The notes under the pieces are model-generated. The model made no database searches and was not told where the DNA came from. It saw only the letters and a list, made by a program, of their open reading frames with translations. Source: an uncultured Lachnospiraceae bacterium (GTDB lineage Bacteria > Bacillota > Clostridia > Lachnospirales > Lachnospiraceae). Taken from it: a stretch of 53,941 bases of DNA. Shown here piece after piece: positions 1-7,783 of the stretch. The position numbers were made by a program, and so were the translations under genes. The stretch lies in NCBI GenBank assembly GCA_910589635.1, contig CAJUTD010000005.1, positions 5,887 to 59,827 on the forward strand, in the 5' to 3' direction. How positions within the stretch are numbered: position 1 is the stretch's first letter; the number at the start of each line of letters is the position of its first letter.

Positions 1-959
1 TCTCTTGATTTGTTCCTGCCCGATTTCTGTATTTCCTCCAACACTTCGGGCGGGATTTTCTTTAATAAGCGTTCCATCTGGCTGTTGGTACGCTGCAATT
101 CCAATATCTTTCTGTTGGCTTCCCGTACCTTTAATTCCTCCGCATACTTCCCATCACGCATACGCTCGGCATAGTCGGCTTCCTGCCCGATTTGTGTTTT
201 CAGACTGTCGATATATGCCTGCTGTTTTCCAATTTCCTTAGAGAATTTCTCCACGTCTGGCAGCCATGCGGAGAGTAACTCTAATGCTTTATCCCTTTTC
301 TTTCCTGCATTAAAGGCGTTTATATCGGACAGAGCCTTGACGATTTCCTCATACTGTTTATCCAGTCTGCCGCCCAGCTTAAAGAGCCAAGTGGGGATAT
401 GCTTTCGCCCCGTAATCATCGAGGACTGCCCACGCTCCAACTCATTCCATCGTGCAGACATACGCTCGTGATAGGCGGTCTGCCATTCGGATAAGGATTT
501 CTGGTTACCTAAAAAGGCTTTTGCCGACAGCTTCCCCTCTGGCGTAATGGGGCAAAAGGAAAGGTGCATATGGGGCGTTTTCTCGTCCATATGCACCACG
601 GCGGAGAGGATATTCTGCCTGCCGACACGCTCCGAGATAAAGTCCAGAGCCATCGTAAAATACTTCTTCTGTTCGGCAGGCGGTAAACTGTTCATAAACT
701 CTGGCGAAGCGGTGATAAGCGTTTCCACCATCATCACGCTGTCACGGCGTACCTTGCAGCCTGCTTCCGCCACCATGCGGTCAATCTCTTTCTTATAGGT
801 GTAACGGGGCGGCGGTACAAGGTGGTAATTCTCTTTGGAGCGTCCCATATCAATATCGGGATTGCTCTTGTAGGCTTCTTTCTTCCGCTCGTTGTGGCGT
901 TCACAAGCCGCCACGCCGCCCGCCTTGCGCTTCTGGAAGCGCAGGATTGCATAAGGCAT
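1..959 (-). CDS. mob: MobV/Pre-family relaxase (plasmid mobilization protein), 3' end outside window
   Basis: This open frame runs from an ATG at 957-959 off the left edge, so about 319 N-terminal residues are visible and the C-terminus is missing. Members of this family nick one DNA strand at oriT, stay attached to the 5' end, and start conjugative transfer with help from another element. The N-terminus (MPYAILRFQKRK) fits the family. The metal/histidine motif H-x-D-E-x3-H-x-H lies at residues 123-132 (HMDEKTPHMHLSF), as in MobM of pMV158. Residues from about 230 on are charged and coiled-coil-like, as expected. A GAGG-type ribosome-binding site precedes the start. A matching oriT lies 235 bp upstream and a RepA-like ATPase follows upstream, so this is the transfer module of a mobilizable element. 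Family call is firm; whether the protein is full-length cannot be seen. Confidence 0.9.
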   Translation of the reverse strand, partial: MPYAILRFQKRKAGGVAACERHNERKKEAYKSNPDIDMGRSKENYHLVPPPRYTYKKEIDRMVAEAGCKVRRDSVMMVETLITASPEFMNSLPPAEQKKYFTMALDFISERVGRQNILSAVVHMDEKTPHMHLSFCPITPEGKLSAKAFLGNQKSLSEWQTAYHERMSARWNELERGQSSMITGRKHIPTWLFKLGGRLDKQYEEIVKALSDINAFNAGKKRDKALELLSAWLPDVEKFSKEIGKQQAYIDSLKTQIGQEADYAERMRDGKYAEELKVREANRKILELQRTNSQMERLLKKIPPEVLEEIQKSGRNKSR

Positions 960-1013
960 TTTTACATTCCTCCATTCATTTTTAGATGTGCGTTATCGTA
1001 AGCCTTGCCCGCC

Positions 1014-1071
1014 GTGTGACAGCCGTGACAGGTGTGACGGGTATTTTGGGATACCCCTGCCGCTGTCACCC
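1014..1071 (+). repeat. Iteron-like array, left copy (three 9-bp repeats plus one inverted unit)
   Basis: Three direct repeats with core GTGAC(A/G)G start at 1016, 1025 and 1034, an exact 9-bp period. They are followed by a small hairpin (GGGTAT and ATACCC arms around 1039-1056) and one inverted CTGTCAC at 1063-1069. A second copy lies inverted at 1323-1377. The layout resembles initiator-binding iterons at plasmid origins. That function is inference; the repeats are seen directly. Confidence 0.7.
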
Positions 1072-1082
1072 TGCGGGAGAAC

Positions 1083-1113
1083 ACCCCGTAAACGCCCATT
1101 GCAGGCGTGGGGT
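1083..1113. other. Hairpin in the oriT/replication region
   Basis: Two nested arm pairs, ACCCC/GGGGT outside and ACGCC/GGCGT inside, fold around a 7-base loop with a GTAA bulge. It lies between the left iteron array and oriT. It has no T-run and so is not a clear terminator. It may be a single-strand structure used in transfer or replication. Confidence 0.45.
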
Positions 1114-1150
1114 TTCCTCGCCTTTTCACGGCTCGTAAATCCCCCCTGCG

Positions 1151-1178
1151 GTCAGAAAAATCCTCTGATTTTTCCGAC
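1151..1178. other. Strong hairpin next to oriT
   Basis: The arms GTCAGAAAAATC and GATTTTTCCGAC pair with one mismatch around a CTCT loop. It sits 12 bp from the oriT sequence, on the mob side. It could be a transcriptional stop before mob or a single-strand initiation structure; the sequence does not decide. Confidence 0.45.
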
Positions 1179-1190
1179 TGCGTTTACAGG

Positions 1191-1221
1191 GTGTAACACA
1201 CTACACTTTGCCCTGCAAAGT
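1191..1221 (-). other. oriT: oriT of MobV (pMV158) type with predicted nic site
   Basis: On the minus strand a perfect 7-bp inverted repeat, ACTTTGC-AGG-GCAAAGT (1221-1205), is followed after one base by TAGTGTGTTA (1203-1194). The pMV158 origin has ACTTTAT-GAAT-ATAAAGT, one base, then TAGTGTG/TTA, so both the core decamer and its spacing match. The predicted nick is between 1197 and 1196 on the minus strand. A second small hairpin, GTGTA/TACAC, spans the nick. The site is upstream of and in the same orientation as the MobV gene, as in pMV158. Confidence 0.88.
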
Positions 1222-1273
1222 CGTGTGCCAGACGTTCCCTCTGGACTCCCTTATGACAAGGCTTCGCCTTGTG

Positions 1274-2341
1274 TTATCCTACGCTTGCCGCTTCGGATAA
1301 AAGGGCGGCGGCGCCGTCAGCCGTGACAGCATGGGAGGGCATCCCAATATCGCTGTCACACCTGTCACGCCTGTCACCTCCCATCGTGAGAACAATCTGC
1401 CTGCCGTACCGCTTTCGGCGGTATTCATAGCAAATGCCGTTCTCACTCAAAAAGGTTGTGCGGTACTCGTTGAGCCATTTTGTGATAACCGTGGATAAAT
1501 CCCCGCTTTCCCCCATAGCGGACAAAAGCTCCGTTGCCGTTCCCGACCACTCCGTTTTGTCCCGCATAAATTCCACCAGCCGAAAAAGGACGGGCGGCAC
1601 GGCTTCCTTTGCAAGCTCCGCCTGCTCCTTACGCTCCACAAGTTCCCAACTGCAATTACGGAAACGGAGCGTAAGTTCTTGATATTCGATGTCCCTGCCC
1701 GTTACAAACAGTTTTGCCGTATCGGACGCTCGGCTCTCCTTTTCCAGAACAAAGGTAGCGTCCGCACTTCCTGTCAGCCCTGTCGTGCCAGACACCTTGT
1801 TGAACACATCGCTGTCGTTCTGCTTGCGGATATGGTGGACGACCACCACCGAAAGGGAATGCCTGTCGGCAAAATCCTTTAACAGCGATATATCCCCGTA
1901 ATCGTTTGCGTAGGCGTTGTCTTTGGAAGCGGTACGGATTTTTTGCAGCGTGTCAATGACAATCAGCCTGCTTTGTGGATATTCTTTGAGGTAATCCTCA
2001 AGCTGCACGATAAGACCGTCTGATAACTTACAGCTCGCCACAGCAAAATGGAGCCGCCCGCTTGCTTCATCCGTCAAACGGAACAGCCTGTCCTGTATGC
2101 GGCAGAAAGTGTCCTCCAAACATAGATAAAGCACATCCCCCTCCAATGTCGGCATATCCCATAAGGGGATTCCCTGTGACACGCAAAGGCAGAGCTTGAG
2201 CATGAGCCAGCTCTTGCCGATTTTCTGTGAGCCGCAGAACAGCGACAAGCCCGTGGGGATAAGACCGTCCACCACAAAGGACGGCTTTTCAAGCGGCTCA
2301 TAAAGGAGCGTTTCCGCTTCCACCAGATTTAACTTCTGCAT
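1274..2341 (-). CDS. RepA-like AAA ATPase (hexameric helicase of plasmid/mobilizable element)
   Basis: The protein has 355 residues. It belongs to the RecA-fold AAA_25/RepA group, ring-shaped helicases that unwind plasmid origins. Walker A is at residues 37-44 (GSQKIGKS), the strand ending in Walker B at 125-130 (RLIVID), and a sensor-like VVVVHHIRK near 165. The start at 2341 has a strong site (AAAGGAGGACGCCC before ATG). It overlaps a small upstream frame, so translation is probably coupled. The C-terminal ~35 residues are encoded by the right iteron array and look unlike a folded domain. With MobV and oriT downstream, it most likely helps maintain or replicate the excised element. A role as a general AAA ATPase in transfer is the alternative. 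Confidence 0.8.
   Translation of the reverse strand: MQKLNLVEAETLLYEPLEKPSFVVDGLIPTGLSLFCGSQKIGKSWLMLKLCLCVSQGIPLWDMPTLEGDVLYLCLEDTFCRIQDRLFRLTDEASGRLHFAVASCKLSDGLIVQLEDYLKEYPQSRLIVIDTLQKIRTASKDNAYANDYGDISLLKDFADRHSLSVVVVHHIRKQNDSDVFNKVSGTTGLTGSADATFVLEKESRASDTAKLFVTGRDIEYQELTLRFRNCSWELVERKEQAELAKEAVPPVLFRLVEFMRDKTEWSGTATELLSAMGESGDLSTVITKWLNEYRTTFLSENGICYEYRRKRYGRQIVLTMGGDRRDRCDSDIGMPSHAVTADGAAALLSEAASVG
1323..1377 (-). repeat. Iteron-like array, right copy (inverted relative to 1014-1071)
   Basis: Read on the minus strand, three GTGACAG units occur at a 9-bp period (GTCAC on the plus strand at 1355, 1364 and 1373). They are followed by a GGGATGCCC segment and one inverted unit at 1323-1329. 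The order and spacing match the left copy, so the two arrays form a long imperfect inverted repeat around oriT. This copy lies inside the 3' end of the repA frame and encodes its last ~35 residues. Confidence 0.7.
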
Positions 2342-2384
2342 GGGCGTCCTCCTTTCGGCGTTCTCGTTTGGTTTTACTGCACAT
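2298..2384 (-). CDS. Small basic ORF overlapping the repA start (possible leader peptide or remnant)
   Basis: An ATG at 2382-2384 has an excellent ribosome-binding site (AAGGAGGAAACGCCT) and opens a 28-residue basic frame (MCSKTKRERRKEDAHAEVK...) that overlaps repA by 44 bases and contains the repA ribosome-binding site. The same frame is open upstream to about 2558, with a GTG at 2510 and the protein-like stretch WNCMDWLCLHIPAF. It may therefore be the tail of a longer GTG-start gene of about 70 residues, or the remnant of a truncated one. I do not recognise it. Its likely effect is translational coupling to repA. The stretch 2385-2612 holds nothing else I can support except a 6-bp hairpin, GCAGGC/GCCTGC, near 2525-2550. 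Confidence 0.4.
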   Translation of the reverse strand: MCSKTKRERRKEDAHAEVKSGGSGNAPL

Positions 2385-2612
2385 AGGCGTTTCCTCCTTG
2401 AAAATAGATTTATCCCCGACTAAAATAAAGGCGGGGATATGTAAGCACAGCCAGTCCATACAGTTCCACGCTTCCCTTAAAGCGGCGTTCTCTCTGTCGG
2501 TGCTATGCACGGATTGAGCAATGGGCAGGCTCGTATCATCGCCTGCTGTCCGTTGCGGCAGGTATCCCTCTGGCGGCTGCTATTCAATTTTCAAGGAGTA
2601 GCAATAAGCATT

Positions 2613-2644
2613 AAAAAAGGGCGGGAGGTTGTGACCTCTCACCC
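2613..2644 (-). terminator. Intrinsic terminator at the element/chromosome junction
   Basis: On the minus strand GGGTGAGAGGT and ACCTCCCGCCC form an 11-position stem (one A.C mismatch, one G.U) with loop CACA, followed by six T residues. It stops transcription entering the repA-mob region from the chromosomal side. Confidence 0.75.
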
Positions 2645-2701
2645 AATAGCCCGTATGGATAGCCTGTTTTCCCCTTGTGTTCTGATTTTTTGAAAAAGTA
2701 A

Positions 2702-2748
2702 AAGCACCCGCCGCTTAACCGTTTCCTTTCGGTCAGTGACAAGTGCTT
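2702..2748 (-). terminator. Probable terminator downstream of the AAA ATPase
   Basis: The outer arms AAGCAC/GTGCTT enclose an inner ACCG/CGGT pair, and the minus-strand reading ends in TTTTACTTTTT. It lies about 135 bp after the ATPase stop. Together with the terminator at 2613-2644 it closes the arcC-to-ATPase transcription unit. Confidence 0.55.
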
Positions 2749-2883
2749 GTTGCAAGTTCTATATTCAATTCTATGAAGTAGTTGTCTGTTCGTGTTCTCT
2801 AAAACAATTTGACATCCCTCAAAATTTCATACGTTTCTTTGCGAAACATCCGAAGTTTTTCTTCTATGTGTGCCGAAATCATC

Positions 2884-4224
2884 TTATTCCCCCTCAAAAA
2901 CCTGAACTTCTGAAGTCTGCTCCAAAATCTCAGTCAGCGCGTCGGAGAATGTCTTTACCTGAAACTCCCCATCGTTAGGAATTAACTTCTCTACCGTAGA
3001 ATACTCTCCCAAATCTGTAAACTGATAGATTGCTACATCTTGTATATCTATGGCGTCTTCCTCTGAAAGTTCCAATTTCTGCATCAGTCCTTTTGGTGAA
3101 CCCAGCGCTTTCACCCGACACATATTATTGATATGCTGCATCAGTATATCGCTGTGGGTAGTTGCAACCATGTAGAGCCCGCTATTCACAAGGCGTACCA
3201 GCAACTGCCCCATTTCCTGCTGCAGTCTTGGATGCAGGCACATTTCCGGCTCCTCATAACAAATTGCCTCCAAGCTGGAACGATACTTTAGAAGCAACAG
3301 CAACGGCGTCAATTCTGTCACCACCGCAGAAGTAGTGCGCAGAGGCAGGCTCTTCTCGCTTCCATCTGGGAGATAGCGTATTTCCTGCCCATTTAGTTCA
3401 TTGCCATACTGAAGCCTGCCATGTGCCATAGATGTCTCCACCCATTTGACAATCTCACCATACTCTGTCTTATGTTCCAAAGATAACTCTTCCAGCATAT
3501 TCAGGAAATGAATAATTGGTTTTGTAAACGGCTGGACATCCTCTCGTTCTTTGATTCCTGACACATCATATGCCACCTGTCTGCTGACCTTGTTGATAAC
3601 ATTCTTTGCCAGCATAAATCCTGTTCTTGCTGCCGGAAGGTAAACCGTATTGAAGCTATGGAAGGCCATATCTCCTTTCAAAAACCACAGCCATATGTTA
3701 CAGAAAATTATCCTTGCCACATTTTCACAATCATCAAGCATTTTCTGTCCATGAAATCTCATGCCAAAAGAGCCTTCTGTACAGTAAAAAGATGTGCCGC
3801 TCTCTTTCTTGCGCCCTTCTATCGTCACATCAAATTCGTGTTCTACCGCTATAGCTAACTTACCAATTTTTAGCTCTGAATTAAAAATCCCCGCAACAAA
3901 CGCGTCCTTATTCCGCTCCAACAGTTTATTTAAACTCTCAACGAAACATTGGGAAGATATTTTTATCTCCTGGATATCCCCTTCAATCACGTTAAAAACA
4001 AAATCACACATTTGTTTATACGTTTCTGTATAATCGTCTTTCAGCAATTTTAGCATCCCACGGAAAACACCTGACTCATCTTCCGCCGCACAAATCCCCC
4101 AAATCAGCGACAAGAGGTAACTCTTGCCGCTGTTATTATCCCCTACAAACAAGGTCAGTGGAGAAATGTCTATCTCAGCCTTTTTTATTTTTCCAAAGTC
4201 TTCAATGATTAATTTTCGTTTCAT
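2884..4224 (-). CDS. SMC/OLD-like AAA family ATPase, no nuclease domain seen
   Basis: The protein has 446 residues and an ABC/SMC-type ATPase fold of the AAA_15/AAA_21 kind. Walker A is at residues 28-35 (GDNNSGKS). The Walker B region near 320 reads ICYEEPEMCLHPRLQQEMG, with paired acidic residues. The switch histidine is in TTHSDIL near 355. The C-terminal ~70 residues are acidic and show no TOPRIM signature, so it is not a complete OLD nuclease. The start follows a GGAG site and lies 9 bp after the amidase stop, so it is probably the last gene of that unit. Related ATPases act in phage defence (OLD/Gabija, Septu) or DNA repair, but no partner gene is visible here. Function is unknown. Confidence 0.8.
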   Translation of the reverse strand: MKRKLIIEDFGKIKKAEIDISPLTLFVGDNNSGKSYLLSLIWGICAAEDESGVFRGMLKLLKDDYTETYKQMCDFVFNVIEGDIQEIKISSQCFVESLNKLLERNKDAFVAGIFNSELKIGKLAIAVEHEFDVTIEGRKKESGTSFYCTEGSFGMRFHGQKMLDDCENVARIIFCNIWLWFLKGDMAFHSFNTVYLPAARTGFMLAKNVINKVSRQVAYDVSGIKEREDVQPFTKPIIHFLNMLEELSLEHKTEYGEIVKWVETSMAHGRLQYGNELNGQEIRYLPDGSEKSLPLRTTSAVVTELTPLLLLLKYRSSLEAICYEEPEMCLHPRLQQEMGQLLVRLVNSGLYMVATTHSDILMQHINNMCRVKALGSPKGLMQKLELSEEDAIDIQDVAIYQFTDLGEYSTVEKLIPNDGEFQVKTFSDALTEILEQTSEVQVFEGE

Positions 4225-4233
4225 TCCGCTCTC

Positions 4234-5355
4234 CTAAATCCCAAAATAAGCGTCCAGCCCGTCGGCAATCCCGGTGGCCATCTTCTGCTGGTAACCGCCG
4301 TCCGCCATATTGGCGTCTTCTGCGGGATTCGTCATAAATCCCATCTCAATAATCGTCACAGGAACCGTACACCAATTGATACCGCTCATGCTATCCGTTT
4401 CCCAAATACTCTGCTTTTTGGCTCCAGTAGCATTCACAACGCCATCCAGTACGCATTCCGACAGCTTACGGCACTGGCTGTAGAGATTGCCCATATAAGG
4501 ATTGCCGGAGGTCGGGCAGATTGTCAGCGCGCCATTTTGCCCGCTGTCATCAGAACCGTTGGCATGCACGCGGATAAAAGCGTCCGCGCCTGCATTATTG
4601 GCAACTGCCGCCCGCTCGCTGTTACTGATATTCACATCATGGCTGGTACGCACCATCATCACCTGGTAACCTCTGGCTTCCAGCTCTTCCTGTAATTTTA
4701 AAGATACCTGGAGCGTAAGCTCATATTCCTTAAGCCCGGTGACGCAGCCGGTAGTGCCGCTGGCAACCTTAGGCTTGGATTCGGAGGCGCCTGGCCCGAT
4801 TGGCTCCTGCTCACTGTTGCCCTGCGCTTGATGTCCGGCGTCAATCACTACCAAATAACCATTATCTGTAACCTCTGACGCCAGCATGAGAAATTCCGAG
4901 GCAATATAATATTCCTCTTCCCCTACCTGTACGGCGCTCCAAGTACCGTCATCTGCGGTTCTCGTAAAATTACTCCTGCGAGGCACGGTCTGGTAGACCT
5001 CGCTGTCTGTGGATGGATATTTCCTCACATTGACGGAAGATGTCGTCACAACTTCTTCCTGCGCATACGTTACCGTATCTGCATTTAAGGATGGAACTGC
5101 ACTCTCTATCTCAGACGCTTCAGCGTCCTGCTGCGCCTCATCCTCTATCTTATCGTTTCCATCCTCCGAGCTATCATTCCCGGCAGTCTTCTCTTCTTCG
5201 GTTCTTTCCTGCGCCTTATCTTGTTTCTCACTATCCTCATATTTTTCTGTCGTAATCGGCTCCTTCTGCCTGGGTGCATCCTCCTTGCCAACACACCCCG
5301 CCACCAGAATCGCAAATAGAAAAATAGATATTAAAGCAAAATTAAACTTCTTCAT
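4234..5355 (-). CDS. Lipoprotein N-acetylmuramoyl-L-alanine amidase (Amidase_3) with SH3 domain
   Basis: This 373-residue enzyme cleaves the amide bond between MurNAc and L-alanine in peptidoglycan. It has a lipoprotein signal ending in the lipobox LVAGC (Cys21), so it is anchored to the outer face of the membrane. A low-complexity acidic linker (about 30-95) is followed by an SH3-like domain (about 103-160) and the Amidase_3 domain (about 166-372). The zinc and catalytic residues are visible: H in VVIDAGHQAQG, E in KEYELTLQV, H in FIRVHANG, and E in IIEMGFMTNP. The ribosome-binding site AAAGGATGG lies in the 17-bp gap after pyk, so the two are probably co-transcribed. Confidence 0.9.
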   Translation of the reverse strand: MKKFNFALISIFLFAILVAGCVGKEDAPRQKEPITTEKYEDSEKQDKAQERTEEEKTAGNDSSEDGNDKIEDEAQQDAEASEIESAVPSLNADTVTYAQEEVVTTSSVNVRKYPSTDSEVYQTVPRRSNFTRTADDGTWSAVQVGEEEYYIASEFLMLASEVTDNGYLVVIDAGHQAQGNSEQEPIGPGASESKPKVASGTTGCVTGLKEYELTLQVSLKLQEELEARGYQVMMVRTSHDVNISNSERAAVANNAGADAFIRVHANGSDDSGQNGALTICPTSGNPYMGNLYSQCRKLSECVLDGVVNATGAKKQSIWETDSMSGINWCTVPVTIIEMGFMTNPAEDANMADGGYQQKMATGIADGLDAYFGI

Positions 5356-5372
5356 TTGCCATCCTTTCTTCC

Positions 5373-6806
5373 TTATTCCTTCCCATTTACCACATGTACT
5401 TTTAATAAATTTGTATTCCCCGGAACACTCAAGGGAACCCCAGCTGTGATAACTGTGATATCACCTACAGAAACTAGGCCGGCCTGCTCCGCCATCTCTA
5501 CGGCATGTGAAAACAGTTCATCAGTATCTTCTTTCTGTTTGACCTCCAACGGTGTCACACCCCAGGAAAGATTTAACTGACGGCAAACTTTCTGGTTGAT
5601 GCTGCCGCCGATAATGTTGCAGCAGGGACGGTATTTGGAAATCATGCGCGCAGTCTCGCCAGACCAGGTGACCGTAATAATGGCCGCGGCATCCAAGTCC
5701 ATCGCCGTCGTACACGTAGCATGGGAGATGGCGTTGGTGATATCGGGAGCCTCCGCTTCCCGCTGTTTAAAGCGCGCTGTGTAGTTAATATCCTGCTCTG
5801 TGCGAACAGCAATTTTAACCATCGTTTTCACTGATTCTACCGGATACATGCCCGCTGCCGTCTCCCCAGAAAGCATAATCGCGCTCGTCCCATCGTAGAT
5901 GGCATTCGCCACATCTGTGGCCTCAGCTCTGGTCGGCCTTGGATTCTTCATCATGGAATCAAGCATTTGTGTTGCCGTAATAACCTGTTTTCCGGCATTG
6001 ACTACCTTCTTGATTATCATTTTCTGAATAGAAGGTACGTCCTCTAGGGGAATTTCCACTCCCATATCGCCTCTCGCCACCATAATGCCATCTGACACCT
6101 GTATAATCTCATCAATGTTCTGCACGCCCTGCATATTCTCTATCTTAGAAATAATATTGACATTGCGGCAATTTTTCTCGGCAAAAATCTTGCGTATCTG
6201 CATAACATCATCTGCCGTGCGCACAAAAGAAGCCGCAATAAAGTCAAAATCATTTTCTATGCCAAACACAATGTCCTGGTAATCCTTCTCGCTGATATAA
6301 GGCATGGACAGTTCCACGTCCGGCACATTGACACCCTTCTTGTCAGAAATCATACCGCCGTTAATGACACGGCAGGAAATCTCCGTATCATTTACTTCTT
6401 CCACATCAAGCGCAATCAGGCCATCATCAATGAGAATACGTGAACCCGGCTGAACATCTTTTACAAGGTCTTTATATGTGATGGAAACCTTTTTTGCGTT
6501 TCCAATTATCTCCTCCGTTGTCAGCACAAATTTCTGTCCTGCAACCAGCTCGGCCTTACCGCCCTCAAGTTCACGTAAGCGTATTTCCGGCCCCTTTGTA
6601 TCTAGCAAAGTGGCAATGGGAAGATTTAACTCCTCCCTGAGCTCCTGCACTTTTTTCAGCCGTTCTCCCTGCTCTTCATGGCTTCCATGAGAGAAATTAA
6701 AACGAGCGACGTTCATGCCCTCTATCATTAACTGGCGCAACACGTCATCACGGTCAGTCGCCGGTCCCAGCGTACAAATAATTTTCGTTTTTCTAAGATT
6801 CTTCAT
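5373..6806 (-). CDS. pyk: Pyruvate kinase
   Basis: This 477-residue enzyme transfers phosphate from phosphoenolpyruvate to ADP, the last ATP-forming step of glycolysis. Family motifs run in order: TKIICTLGPATD at the N-terminus, NFSHG, LLDTKGPEIR, the active-site stretch ISKIENMQGV, MVARGDMGVEIP, and ATQMLDSM with NPRPTRAEATDVANAI. The length is that of the short form without the extra PEP-utilizing C-terminal domain of Bacillus-type enzymes. The start has an AAAGGAG site. It lies 44 bp after arcC and 17 bp before the amidase. Confidence 0.97.
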   Translation of the reverse strand: MKNLRKTKIICTLGPATDRDDVLRQLMIEGMNVARFNFSHGSHEEQGERLKKVQELREELNLPIATLLDTKGPEIRLRELEGGKAELVAGQKFVLTTEEIIGNAKKVSITYKDLVKDVQPGSRILIDDGLIALDVEEVNDTEISCRVINGGMISDKKGVNVPDVELSMPYISEKDYQDIVFGIENDFDFIAASFVRTADDVMQIRKIFAEKNCRNVNIISKIENMQGVQNIDEIIQVSDGIMVARGDMGVEIPLEDVPSIQKMIIKKVVNAGKQVITATQMLDSMMKNPRPTRAEATDVANAIYDGTSAIMLSGETAAGMYPVESVKTMVKIAVRTEQDINYTARFKQREAEAPDITNAISHATCTTAMDLDAAAIITVTWSGETARMISKYRPCCNIIGGSINQKVCRQLNLSWGVTPLEVKQKEDTDELFSHAVEMAEQAGLVSVGDITVITAGVPLSVPGNTNLLKVHVVNGKE

Positions 6807-6850
6807 TTCTATTCTCCTTTGCGGTTTAATTATGATTAGGCTATTGCCTA

Positions 6851-7783
6851 TTACTTATGAATAATTGTGCCAGTTATCTCCACACTGTCTTCCTCAGATA
6901 TCTTCAGCTTAGTAATCAATGCGCTGCGCACAGCCGAATTGCCGATAAATTCAACCGCAGATTCAATCTTGGGCAGCATGGTACCCTTTTCAAACTGACC
7001 TTCCTCCATGTATTGCCTGGCCTGCGCCACTGTCATTTCCTCCAACGGCTGTTCATTATCACCGCCAAAGTTCAGACACACTTTCTCCACGCCGGTAAGT
7101 ATTACCAGACGATCCGCCTCAATTAATTCTGCCAGCCTTCCTGCTGCTGAATCCTTCTCTATCACCGCGCTGGCCCCCTGAAGTTTATTGTTCTGCGCCA
7201 GCACCGGAATGCCGCCGCCACCGCAGGCAATGACAATCTGATCTGCATCGAGGAGTGCACGGATAGCATCAATCTCTATTACATCCACCGGCTTGGGAGC
7301 CGCCACAATTCTGCGGTAACCTTGTTCTGTTTTTACTACATGATTGCCCTTTTTCTCTTCTACCTCAGCCTCCTCCTCTGTCATCACACGCCCGATTACC
7401 TTAGACGGATGGTAAAAAGCATCGTCATAAGGGTCCACAGTCACCTGTGTGAGTATCGTGGAGACCGGTTTGTAGATTCCTCGGTTCAAAAGTTCTGTAC
7501 GAATGGCATTCTGAAGGTCATAACCGATATATCCCTGGCTCATCGCAGAGCAGACAGACATAGGGGTTGCCGTATACTCCGGGTAAATGCGGCAGAATTC
7601 CGCCATCGCTGTGTGAATCATTCCTACCTGCGGGCCGTTGCTGTGGGAAATCACCACCTGATAATCGTCTTTTATATAATCGACCACCGCTTTGGCTGCT
7701 TTCCTGGTGGCAATTTTCTGTTCCGGCAGTGTCGTTCCCAACGCATCATGCCCTAACGCTATTACAATCTTTTTCTTTCTCAT
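6851..7783 (-). CDS. arcC: Carbamate kinase, variant phosphate-binding loop
   Basis: This 310-residue amino-acid-kinase-fold enzyme interconverts carbamoyl phosphate plus ADP with carbamate plus ATP. The ATG at 7783 is preferred over the upstream in-frame ATG because GGAGG lies 8 bp before it. Typical stretches are SNGPQVGMI, ACGGGGIPV, EKDSAAGRLA and VEKVCLNFG. The N-terminal loop reads ALGHDALG, where carbamate kinases usually have ALGGNAL, so two ligand-loop residues differ. No arginine deiminase or ornithine carbamoyltransferase gene is adjacent, so the carbamoyl phosphate source is not shown. The leader carries a strong hairpin. Carbamate kinase is the best call; a subfamily with altered kinetics is possible. 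Confidence 0.88.
   Translation of the reverse strand: MRKKKIVIALGHDALGTTLPEQKIATRKAAKAVVDYIKDDYQVVISHSNGPQVGMIHTAMAEFCRIYPEYTATPMSVCSAMSQGYIGYDLQNAIRTELLNRGIYKPVSTILTQVTVDPYDDAFYHPSKVIGRVMTEEEAEVEEKKGNHVVKTEQGYRRIVAAPKPVDVIEIDAIRALLDADQIVIACGGGGIPVLAQNNKLQGASAVIEKDSAAGRLAELIEADRLVILTGVEKVCLNFGGDNEQPLEEMTVAQARQYMEEGQFEKGTMLPKIESAVEFIGNSAVRSALITKLKISEEDSVEITGTIIHK

Noticed and set aside
547..798. Plus-strand frame within the relaxase
   Set aside because: It is antisense to conserved relaxase codons, including the HxDE motif, so is a shadow.
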